Shown here in pieces: positions 9,459 through 16,476 of a DNA stretch of 64,000 nucleotides. The stretch is from Pseudobdellovibrionaceae bacterium. GTDB taxonomy: Bacteria > Bdellovibrionota > Bdellovibrionia > Bdellovibrionales > UBA1609. The stretch covers positions 124,001 to 188,000 of the forward strand of contig JACKAM010000002.1 of the NCBI GenBank assembly GCA_020635075.1. The letters run 5' to 3'. Numbering within the stretch: position 1 is the stretch's first letter; every line of letters begins with the position of its first letter. The notes beneath the pieces were generated by a model that worked only from the letters and a program-made list of their open reading frames with translations, did not search any database and was not told the DNA's origin. A program made the translations under genes and the position numbers.

Positions 9459-9963
9459 CGGATACCGTTGCTAGTTTGAGATCCGCATAGCCAGCCAAGG
9501 AGGATGTATACATCACCTTCTTCAAGGTTTCATAGGGTAACTTCGAATCGGCCTGCATCACTACTTTACCCTCAAATTCAACTTCAGAATTGGCCTCCGA
9601 GATTTCCTTAGCCTTCAAAGCCTGTTTATCAAGTTCCTCATACAAGCTGCGAATGAAGTCAGGGTCATTGGGCTCAGTTGCTCCAGGATCAATCTTGCCA
9701 TTCGCAATTTCTGCGATTTTCTTGTCCTCTACATAGATTCCGTCAGAAGCAACCACCAGGCGCAATGCCTCGACTGGGTTCGTGTAAGAACTGGAAAAGG
9801 GCAGGTTCAGATTTTTGTGTGGAGTAATGTGAACAGAACTGGTCGAGAAGCTCTTCAGCAAGAAGACGATCAAAATAGTGAACATGTCCACCATCGAAGT
9901 CAGCTGCAGAATGAAGGTCGCCTTCTTGTTGTTCTTTATCATTTGATCAACAGCACGTCTCAT
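9451..9963 (-). CDS. aglS: ExbD/TolR-family motor subunit (AglS-like), with conserved TM aspartate
   Basis: This 170-residue protein has a short cytoplasmic N-terminus, one transmembrane helix at about residues 17-37 and a periplasmic domain. The helix carries LTSMVDMFTILIVFLL, in which D26 sits at the proton-path aspartate of ExbD/TolR. The start at 9963 is chosen because GGAGG lies 6 bases upstream and the ATG follows the aglQ stop by one base; a longer reading to 9996 would lie inside aglQ. It is the third gene of an aglR-aglQ-aglS order identical to that of Myxococcus. It should form a proton-driven channel with the TolQ-like protein. Confidence 0.85.
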   Translation of the reverse strand: MRRAVDQMIKNNKKATFILQLTSMVDMFTILIVFLLKSFSTSSVHITPHKNLNLPFSSSYTNPVEALRLVVASDGIYVEDKKIAEIANGKIDPGATEPNDPDFIRSLYEELDKQALKAKEISEANSEVEFEGKVVMQADSKLPYETLKKVMYTSSLAGYADLKLATVSGD

Positions 9964-9964
9964 T

Positions 9965-10519
9965 TCAGCCCTCCACCACATTGGCAAACACCACATCCGG
10001 AAACATCAGATCGGTTTCCACATGCTGATTGGTCTGTTTGTCCAAAATATAGATCTTGGGATCCTCGCTGCGTGTCTGCCGAACCTCATCCATGACCTTT
10101 ACGATTTCAGAATAGGGAACGACCTTTTCCGGGTTCAGATCCATTCTAAAAACATCGGGGTGCTCCTTCTTAATTCGCACCACTTCTGTATGAAGTCCCG
10201 CCAAATCCCAGCCATCTCCCTTTTTGGGAAGCTCAATATTTTTAACCACTTTACCATCGCTCTTTAGCTGCAGCGTGAAACCGTTATCTTTCATATCAAG
10301 AGCGACAGTAATGATCCGATCCTTTTTATTGCGGTCCTCTTCAAGAGCCTTCTGCACCACCTGTGGCAAAGGGGTATCAATGATGGTCACCCGAACAAAC
10401 ACCGTGGATAGCAGCATGATCGGTATCAAGGTCACCATCAGAGCCAACATGGGCGCCAGGTCCAGCTCAAAAGAGGACTCGATAGTTGAGGAAATATTTT
10501 TATTGTAGGTTCTAGCCAT
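9965..10519 (-). CDS. aglQ: ExbD/TolR-family motor subunit (AglQ-like), lacking the TM aspartate
   Basis: This 184-residue protein has one transmembrane helix at about residues 22-44 and a periplasmic TolR-type domain. Aligned to ExbD, the segment LDLAPMLALMVTLIPIM places Ala (A26, codon GCT) where ExbD, TolR and Myxococcus AglQ carry the proton-binding Asp. The only nearby acid is D20, before the helix. This subunit may therefore be a structural rather than proton-carrying partner of the AglS-like protein. GGGAG lies 8 bases before the ATG. It is encoded between aglR and aglS with tight spacing. Confidence 0.85.
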   Translation of the reverse strand: MARTYNKNISSTIESSFELDLAPMLALMVTLIPIMLLSTVFVRVTIIDTPLPQVVQKALEEDRNKKDRIITVALDMKDNGFTLQLKSDGKVVKNIELPKKGDGWDLAGLHTEVVRIKKEHPDVFRMDLNPEKVVPYSEIVKVMDEVRQTRSEDPKIYILDKQTNQHVETDLMFPDVVFANVVEG

Positions 10520-10548
10520 AAGCTTTCTCCCTATTCCTCTTCTCTAAG

Positions 10549-11277
10549 TTAGGACGCCTTTAATGTTGTTGGCGGTGGCTCCACCTTTAACAATTTCCCG
10601 ACTTCGTTTTGCTGAAGATCTTTGGGAAACGCGCCCGATGCTGAAAACGGCTGGTAATGACGAGTGGTCAACCAATCCACGACTTTCGCGGAATGCTCGG
10701 AGATTTCTTCCAGCAACCGATTTTGTCTGGCGTGCAAAAAGGCGTAAATCACCATCACCGGAATAGCTACGCTGAGGCCTAAAAATGTCGTGTTCATGGC
10801 CATCGAGATACCCTGGGCCAGAACCACTTGCTTTTGGGAAGGATCAGCAAAACTGACCGCCGAGAACGACATAATCAGTCCCTGAATGGTTCCTAGCAGC
10901 CCCAAAAGAGTGGCCACGTTGGCAATCATGGCTAAGTAGCCGAGACGCTTACCGAGGCTGGGAATAATTTCCGCTAAGGCAATATCGAGTCCCTGATTGA
11001 TACCTTCATCATCCCGGTCAGATCTTTCCAGAACGCCTTTGACTACATGGGCAAGAGGCGCCTTCTCGTTGGCCGTACAGAACGTAATGGCCTCTTCGAT
11101 CTGATCGTTCATGACCAGACTCTTGACCTGCTTCATGAACTCGTCCGTCTTGATTGCAAATTCGAAGTAGAGCACGCGCCCTCTTTCGATAATTAGCGCC
11201 AAAGCACAGATTCCCATAAAACCAATGAGAAATCCCACCGTACCGGCTTCTGCAATCATTTTACCGATGCTATCCAT
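10549..11277 (-). CDS. aglR: TolQ/ExbB/MotA-family proton channel (AglR-like)
   Basis: This 242-residue protein has three transmembrane helices: about residues 9-30, 122-145 (MIANVATLLGLLGTIQGLIM) and 165-190 (TTFLGLSVAIPVMVIYAFL), with a cytoplasmic loop between the first two. The Thr residues in the second and third helices match those lining the ExbB/TolQ channel. The start at 11277 is preferred over 11295 because AAGGGGG sits 6 bases upstream. It is the first gene of the cluster, and about 260 bases of non-coding DNA with hairpins precede it. AglR, with AglQ and AglS, converts proton flow into movement of the Glt complex in Myxococcus. Confidence 0.88.
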   Translation of the reverse strand: MDSIGKMIAEAGTVGFLIGFMGICALALIIERGRVLYFEFAIKTDEFMKQVKSLVMNDQIEEAITFCTANEKAPLAHVVKGVLERSDRDDEGINQGLDIALAEIIPSLGKRLGYLAMIANVATLLGLLGTIQGLIMSFSAVSFADPSQKQVVLAQGISMAMNTTFLGLSVAIPVMVIYAFLHARQNRLLEEISEHSAKVVDWLTTRHYQPFSASGAFPKDLQQNEVGKLLKVEPPPTTLKAS

Positions 11278-11537
11278 GTTAACCCCCTTAAACACTCGGC
11301 TTCAAATACAGAGATCCGCCTGGGTCCATCATCAGACCCAAAGCAGACGAACTCTGCCAACGTTAATTTATTGGTGATGGGGGAATATTTCCTGGTACAT
11401 GCACGTACCCCCACACTTTTCCGTGTATTTCGAAAAAGCTCTCAAGGTACATGCAAGGTCTCGAGCTCTCGATAGAAACGTCCAACTTAATGCCTGATCA
11501 CACCAGGCAGCTCGTAGGTTCAATCAATATTTTTAAA
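11278..11537 (-). promoter_or_regulatory. Leader/control region upstream of the aglR operon
   Basis: These are 260 non-coding bases between the GYF-PilZ gene and aglR. GGTACATGCA occurs at 11394-11403 and again at 11446-11455, 52 bases apart. The first copy is half of a near-palindrome, GGTAC-N6-GTACC (11394-11409). Nearer aglR, the minus strand reads GCAGAGTTCGTCTGC and GGGTCTGATGATGGACCC, two small hairpins in what would be the 5' untranslated leader. A weak hairpin, TGCCTG-N7-CAGGCA (11491-11509), follows the upstream gene without a U-run. No good -35/-10 pair was found. Confidence 0.4.
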
Positions 11538-12398
11538 TCAGGCCGCCTCACTTCTCTTGGCGAACTCCTGAAGGAATTTCTGAGTCGTCGGACTGATGCT
11601 GGTAAACTTCAATCCATAACGAATCGGAGCATTCTTTTCCTTTACTCCTTCAACATACTGTTTGCTAACAACTTCACAAATTGCATTGAAAGGCGGTACA
11701 CCATCTCCAGGTTTGAAGTGGAGATAGAGAGTTTGTCCGGGCACCACCATGGCATTTTCCATCACCACGCCAGCTCCGCCAGCGCTGATTTCAACACCTT
11801 TACCTTTCCATACCGACTTATTATCATGGACCAGGATTGTCCCGCCGTAGCGGACCCGACGATGGCGGCGACGAAAGAAAACTTCGGAAATTTCCGGCAT
11901 CAGGGTTTCTTTCATCTTGCCGATATTGTCCGGCTTAAAAGGATCCAGGTCGGCGATGCGAACCCAAGTGCTCAGACCAGGATGCCAGGCGAAATCAAAT
12001 TCAAACACCACTTTTTGCTGCAACATTTTTAGGACGTCGGGATAGGAAAAGGGACCAAATTTATTTTCCCCTTTGAGGATGTACCATTCAGCCACCATGT
12101 GGCTGGGTTGACCTTCAGCTGCCTGAACGGCCTCGGCCATTTCCTCGTGATCCTCAGTATCGGCTTCCGCGGCCGGCTGTTTACTACCAGGTTTTGGCGG
12201 AGCCTCCGGCTTGTGGTCCTTTAGCTGCTGAGCCAGGTCTTGATACTCCATCAACAAAACCCAGTCGCCGGAGCTATCATCATAAAGATAATCAAGCATG
12301 GTGAGCTCATTCTTTTTCACCATCTCCGCTATTGAGTTTAGAGGGTAAGGACCCATTTGTTTTCCCTCACGGGATACGTAGTACTGAGTTGTGCTCAT
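11538..12398 (-). CDS. Tandem GYF_2 domains plus PilZ domain protein
   Basis: This 286-residue protein has two GYF_2-type domains, at about residues 5-55 (YYVSREGKQMGPYPL) and 105-152 (WYILKGENKFGPFSY), separated by a Pro/Glu-rich linker. A C-terminal PilZ-like domain spans about 174-280, with RRRHRRVRY and later EISAGGAGV, the usual c-di-GMP contacts RxxxR and [DN]xSxxG with Glu in the first position of the second motif. There is no signal peptide and no membrane helix, so it is cytosolic. It lies immediately upstream of the Agl/Glt-type cluster. Myxococcus GltJ uses a GYF domain to receive polarity signals, so a c-di-GMP-responsive adaptor is a reasonable but untested role. Confidence 0.8.
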   Translation of the reverse strand: MSTTQYYVSREGKQMGPYPLNSIAEMVKKNELTMLDYLYDDSSGDWVLLMEYQDLAQQLKDHKPEAPPKPGSKQPAAEADTEDHEEMAEAVQAAEGQPSHMVAEWYILKGENKFGPFSYPDVLKMLQQKVVFEFDFAWHPGLSTWVRIADLDPFKPDNIGKMKETLMPEISEVFFRRRHRRVRYGGTILVHDNKSVWKGKGVEISAGGAGVVMENAMVVPGQTLYLHFKPGDGVPPFNAICEVVSKQYVEGVKEKNAPIRYGLKFTSISPTTQKFLQEFAKRSEAA

Positions 12399-12744
12399 CT
12401 CACCGATTCCTCGCGTTCAATATGGCCATTTCTCTCATTTCACACCCTTGGCTCATGGACAAAAGTCCCCACAAACCTTCTAAATGATCGGAATCTGAGA
12501 AATCCGACTTAAGGCCTGAGAGACTAAAATCGGAATAAGACAGCACCGATTTTCGTGGTTCTGTCTCACAGTGAAGCAAAGGGGTCTCAAATTCCTTTTT
12601 ATTGTTCACTCCTTAGCCAATCGTTCCGGAACTGTTGGTCGGAATCCAAGACTGGGTTTGATTTTTCAGGAATTGTTTCAGCCTGAGTCACGTCCCCCAT
12701 TAAGACAGTTGCCAACTACGATAGGCGGCGTTACCTTAGCCACC
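12399..12744. promoter_or_regulatory. Divergent intergenic region with operator-like repeats
   Basis: These are 346 bases between the divergent GYF-PilZ and HAD genes. ATCGGAAT appears at 12487-12494 and 12529-12536, exactly 42 bases apart (about four helical turns), and each copy is part of an inverted repeat: TCGGA-N10-TCCGA (12488-12507) and AAAATCGG-N12-CCGATTTT (12526-12553). The second is a perfect 8-bp pair. The arrangement resembles a double operator serving one or both genes. No convincing sigma-70 pair is visible. An open frame at 12400-12609 (minus) is not counted as a gene. Confidence 0.35.
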
Positions 12745-13476
12745 ATGAAAAATGTGAGCGAAATCCTCCATTATCTCCTCGACCGATCGCGCAAAATGAA
12801 GACCCTGGATGAAGGTCCTCTGCTGGCCGTCTTTGATCTTGATTCCACATTGTTTGATGTCAGCCCCAGAACTCAGGCCATCCTACATGATTTAGCTGCT
12901 CACCCAAAAACCCAGGAGAAATTCCCTGAAGAGGCCCGGCAATTGGCGGGCGTGAGGTCCTTGCCTAAAGACTGGGGAATTCGTGTGGCTCTGGAGAGAA
13001 GTAAAATTCGCGCGACTCTGGATTTTTTTGAAACTGTCCGTACTTTTTGGGTGGAGAACTTTTTTGGCAACGATTATCTCCACCATGATCGACTCTACGA
13101 TGGAGCTCTTGAGTTTGTTCAACAGCTTTATGAAGCCGGTGCCCGTATTATATATCTCACCGGTCGGGATCAGGAGCGAATGGGGGATGGAACTCTACGA
13201 ATTCTCAAAAGTTGGAATCTTCCCTTGGATGATGAGGAGCGCCACTTAATTCTTAAACCTCACCGTAGCATCGAGGATGCGCGCTATAAGACGGACAAAT
13301 TGATTGAACTCAATACACGTTATCCAGAGGTCTGGTTTTTTGAAAATGAGCCCGTTATCATTGATTTGGTGCGCCGGGAAGCCCCCCAGATCAAAATTGT
13401 CTTTGTCGACACCACTCACTCGGGTCGCAGCTCCGCCCCGGAAGACCTACCAGCGATTCGCGGCAAATTTAAATAA
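12745..13476 (+). CDS. HAD-family hydrolase/phosphatase
   Basis: This 243-residue protein carries the HAD motifs: motif I FDLDSTLFD (nucleophile D31, acid D33), motif II YLTGRD, a basic Lys region LKPHRS, and an acidic motif IV near FFENEP. A helical cap lies between motifs I and II. The ATG at 12745 is chosen because it precedes the conserved fold by a normal distance; frame upstream of it is non-conserved-looking and covers the intergenic repeats. The substrate is unknown. The 3' end overlaps the convergent Nudix gene by 8 bases. Confidence 0.75.
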   Translation: MKNVSEILHYLLDRSRKMKTLDEGPLLAVFDLDSTLFDVSPRTQAILHDLAAHPKTQEKFPEEARQLAGVRSLPKDWGIRVALERSKIRATLDFFETVRTFWVENFFGNDYLHHDRLYDGALEFVQQLYEAGARIIYLTGRDQERMGDGTLRILKSWNLPLDDEERHLILKPHRSIEDARYKTDKLIELNTRYPEVWFFENEPVIIDLVRREAPQIKIVFVDTTHSGRSSAPEDLPAIRGKFK

Positions 13477-14020
13477 GGTGGAGGAGATGCTGGCGGGCTA
13501 GTGCCAATGACGAAAGAATGAGGGAATGGGTGACCTCACCCCGATCCGCCCTTTCATAGAGTTCCTTTAATGGCATTAGGCGGACGCTCAAATCCTCATA
13601 GGGATCGAGATGAGGTTCCTGCACTTTCACACATTCAAAAGCGATATAGGTGTGAAGTTTGTTCTGCTGAGTTGCCGGATTAGGAAAATGAAAGCCCACA
13701 TCCATCCATCGGCCAGCCTGGTAACCTGTCTCTTCTAAGAGTTCCCGCTCCGCCGCAAGGCGCGGATCTTCCGTCTGCCGCAGATCAGTGCTGCCGCCAG
13801 GGATTTCCAAAAAAGTGGTTTCAGCTGCATGACGATACTGGTCCACAACCAAGGCCATACCCTCCTTGGTGATTGCCACCACGTTGACCCAGTCGGGAAA
13901 TTCCATCACATAGTAACGGGGCATGACTCGACCGTCAGGGAGTTCGCACTTGTCCGTGCGCACCCTCAGGAAACCTGACTTAAACAGTTCTGACGACTCA
14001 AGGACTTTCCATTTTGACAT
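13469..14020 (-). CDS. Nudix hydrolase (ADP-ribose pyrophosphatase-like)
   Basis: This 183-residue protein has a Nudix box from about residue 93, EIPGGS...AAERELLEETGY. The spacing between the Gly and the first Glu is two residues longer than the textbook pattern, while the core RELLEETGY is intact. The N-terminal strands (SGFLRVRTDKCELPDG) and the placement of the box match ADP-ribose and sugar-nucleotide pyrophosphatases (NudF type). It is the last gene of a long collinear run, 20 bases after the RsmI-like gene. The exact substrate cannot be read from sequence. Confidence 0.82.
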   Translation of the reverse strand: MSKWKVLESSELFKSGFLRVRTDKCELPDGRVMPRYYVMEFPDWVNVVAITKEGMALVVDQYRHAAETTFLEIPGGSTDLRQTEDPRLAAERELLEETGYQAGRWMDVGFHFPNPATQQNKLHTYIAFECVKVQEPHLDPYEDLSVRLMPLKELYERADRGEVTHSLILSSLALARQHLLHLI

Positions 14021-14040
14021 ACAAACCCCAGCACCACCTC

Positions 14041-14700
14041 TTAGGACGGCAACAGAATGAGGACGAATTCAGCTTTATCACAGGGCAGATCTTTCAGGAC
14101 CCTCCCCGGTCGTCCCTCTAAGAACACCTCATTCTCCTGACTCAAGTTCAAACCAAGGAGTACCGTGTGCTCCCCAAGTTCCCCATCAAGTTCAGTGAGC
14201 ATCTTTTTTAACCGATAGGGAGTGTCCATCAACACAACGGGAACCTTAGTAGATTTCAGTTGCCTGAGCTGTTCTATTCTCTCTTCTGTCTTGGGTGAGA
14301 TAAACCCACGAAAATAGAACTCATCCAATCGACGTCCACTGATGGACAACAAAGCCATGAGACTAGACGGACCAGGTACAGATTGAATTTGAACTCCCTT
14401 TTTACGGCAAAGAGAAACCAAATCCGCTCCGGGGTCACAGAAGCCGGGGGTTCCGGCGTCGGAAATGAGAGCCACGTCCTGGCTGGTGCAGAGAGCTACC
14501 AGTTCAGCCAGCCCCTCATTGTTCGTATGCTCGTTGAGCTCTTCCAGCTGGCGTCCGCTGATGCCAAAGTGCCGAAGCAGGCGAGAGCCTTCCTTTCTTT
14601 CCTCGGTAATGATAACCGAACACTGGTGAAGGATTTCGAGGGCACGATGTCCAAGGTCCTGGTAATGACCAATGGGCGTTGCAATTACAAATAGGCTCAT
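14041..14700 (-). CDS. Short RsmI-like tetrapyrrole-methylase-fold methyltransferase
   Basis: This 219-residue protein has the SAM-binding tetrapyrrole-methylase fold: VIATPIGHYQDLGHRAL at the N-terminus, then IITEERKEGSRLL, then LISDAGTPGFCDPG and QSVPGPSSLMALLSISG. These match RsmI, which 2'-O-methylates C1402 of 16S rRNA. RsmI is usually about 280 residues. Here the protein ends at the end of the methylase fold and lacks the C-terminal helical extension, and the usual ED in the early motif is EE. It may be a minimal RsmI or a paralogue with another target. Confidence 0.75.
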   Translation of the reverse strand: MSLFVIATPIGHYQDLGHRALEILHQCSVIITEERKEGSRLLRHFGISGRQLEELNEHTNNEGLAELVALCTSQDVALISDAGTPGFCDPGADLVSLCRKKGVQIQSVPGPSSLMALLSISGRRLDEFYFRGFISPKTEERIEQLRQLKSTKVPVVLMDTPYRLKKMLTELDGELGEHTVLLGLNLSQENEVFLEGRPGRVLKDLPCDKAEFVLILLPS

Positions 14701-14705
14701 TGGGC

Positions 14706-15698
14706 TTACTTCTTGGTTCTGTTGATCTTATCGAGTTGATTCCGGAAGATATCCAAGTACAAATAGCGATCAAACTGTTGGTTAAAGCGAGTCCACCGCT
14801 CTCCCTGGTCCAACTCGGCGTGGAGAACTCCAACCATAGTATTGATCTTAGAATCCAGCTCATCGATCATGGAAACCACCATGGCCTCAAGAAATTTGGG
14901 TCGCTTAGGTGAGCCGTACTCCAACTTGCCATGATGGCTGAGCACAATGTGTTTGAGTTCGTCTTTCAGGTCGACGGGAAAACCAAGAATTTTACCGGAT
15001 CTTTCGTCAATCATCTGGCAGGCAATGCCCATGTGTCCAACCAGACGACCCACATTGGTGTATTGCACGCCTGCGGCAATTTCTAACTCCCAAATTTTTC
15101 CAATGTCATGAAAGATCGCACCAAACAACAGGTAGTCCCGATTGAGAATGGGGTAGTGCTCAGCCAAGGCATTCATTATTCCGCAAATACTCAGGATGTG
15201 TTCCAGCAGTCCGCCGATCGAGGCATGGTGAATTGTCTTGGCGGCGGGGCTGACCAAAAGCCGCTCTTTACCCTCTTCATCCGTTAAAGTTTCTTCTAAC
15301 AACTGGCGAATATGGGGATTCTCAATTGTCGTAACCACGGCCAGGAGTTCTTGATACATTTCCGCCGGACTACGAGTCGCCCCAGCAACAAAATCCCGGA
15401 GATTTATCTCCTCAGGGGATGCCTTTGACAAATCGTGGACAACCAACTGACGTCGATTCTGATAGAGCTGAATATGACCCTTAATGTTGACGAAATCACC
15501 CGGCTGAAAAATGGCAGCCAACTGATCAGCCTTTTCCCACACCTTCGCATCAATGGAACCTGTGACATCGGAGAGATTCAAACTCATATAAGTCCGACCG
15601 TTTTTATCGGTGAGAACCATCTTTTCTTTGGCGAGAAAAATGGACTGAACGGGATCCTTATCCTTCAGATCGCTGACATACTGTTTGTTCTGATCCAT
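14706..15698 (-). CDS. YhaM-like 3'-5' exoribonuclease (OB fold + HD domain)
   Basis: This 330-residue protein has an N-terminal OB-fold nucleic-acid-binding domain at about residues 10-95 (YMSLNLSDVTGSIDAKVWEK, then FVNIKGHIQLYQNRRQLVV). An HD metal-dependent phosphohydrolase domain follows, with SIGGLLEHILSICG and AIFHDIGK. The same layout is found in YhaM/CBF1, a single-strand 3'-5' exonuclease of Firmicutes. The ATG at 15698 is preferred to 15764, since the longer form adds 22 non-OB residues and overlaps the upstream gene. The RsmI-like gene follows after 5 bases. Confidence 0.78.
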   Translation of the reverse strand: MDQNKQYVSDLKDKDPVQSIFLAKEKMVLTDKNGRTYMSLNLSDVTGSIDAKVWEKADQLAAIFQPGDFVNIKGHIQLYQNRRQLVVHDLSKASPEEINLRDFVAGATRSPAEMYQELLAVVTTIENPHIRQLLEETLTDEEGKERLLVSPAAKTIHHASIGGLLEHILSICGIMNALAEHYPILNRDYLLFGAIFHDIGKIWELEIAAGVQYTNVGRLVGHMGIACQMIDERSGKILGFPVDLKDELKHIVLSHHGKLEYGSPKRPKFLEAMVVSMIDELDSKINTMVGVLHAELDQGERWTRFNQQFDRYLYLDIFRNQLDKINRTKK

Positions 15699-15747
15699 CC
15701 TCACCACCCATTGCCAACCAAAAAGATCATACCATGATTTTCGGTAA

Positions 15748-16476
15748 CTAAACCTCTTCGTCATCGCTTTGCGTTAGCCGAGAGTTACACAGCTTATCCT
15801 GGTAACGCGAATCTGTGACAGATATAGTCGATAGATGCAAATTCTCGCCCTCTACGTACACAAACAGGAAGGTTCCAGCAATGGTATAAAGGTACCTGTT
15901 TCTGGTGGAATTCAGGCGGACTCCCTCTGTCTTAAGATTCCGGTTGTAGAATTTTGTGATGTCCGCGTATCTCCCGCAGCCCAAACCCCAATTCTTGCCA
16001 TCGATTTCGATTCCGGGCGCCCGGCCAATAAAGTAAACGCGCAACCCAGAAGAATCAAAACTCTCATCCAGTTCCGCTTTGAGGCTAAGAAAAAAGTCTC
16101 CCCTAACCCCTGAAACCCATTCAGCCAAATCTAACATCCCCCCGCCTCTCCCAACTTCAAAACTGGAAGGGCTAACCAACACATCTGGACTGGAGCTGGC
16201 CAGTTGAGCCCTAAGCTTGAGAGTACGCCTCGGAATTCTAGCCAGAACTTCACCATCCGTGAGATCTGAATCCGCAAAATTCTTACGATAATTCTTTAAG
16301 TAAGACCTTTCCAAATCCTTAACTAACTGATCGGGAATCAAAACGTGCTTATCCGTACTGGTCATTCTCCCCGCCGGCAGGTCAGGATCACCCTTAAGAG
16401 GTGATGGACGACTGCAAGATGGGAGCCCCAAAAATACCAGGAACATCAAAACTGCCGACCCAAGTGAGGCCGCCAT
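15748..16476 (-). CDS. Lipoprotein of unknown function
   Basis: This 242-residue protein has a signal peptide with lipobox-like GLPSC at about residues 17-21. The mature part has mixed strands and helices and two Cys near WGLGCGRYAD and DKLCNSR; no family is recognised. The ATG at 16476 shares a base with the stop of the upstream GYF/TPR gene (TGATG) and has AAGGAC before it, so translation is probably coupled. Likely envelope-located. The C-terminus is acidic (SDDEEV). Confidence 0.6.
   Translation of the reverse strand: MAASLGSAVLMFLVFLGLPSCSRPSPLKGDPDLPAGRMTSTDKHVLIPDQLVKDLERSYLKNYRKNFADSDLTDGEVLARIPRRTLKLRAQLASSSPDVLVSPSSFEVGRGGGMLDLAEWVSGVRGDFFLSLKAELDESFDSSGLRVYFIGRAPGIEIDGKNWGLGCGRYADITKFYNRNLKTEGVRLNSTRNRYLYTIAGTFLFVYVEGENLHLSTISVTDSRYQDKLCNSRLTQSDDEEV

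Noticed and set aside
12400..12609. 69-residue open frame on the minus strand between the GYF-PilZ and HAD genes
   Set aside because: It begins with GTG fused to the AGGAG run with no spacer, the composition is unlike neighbours, and it covers the operator-like repeats.
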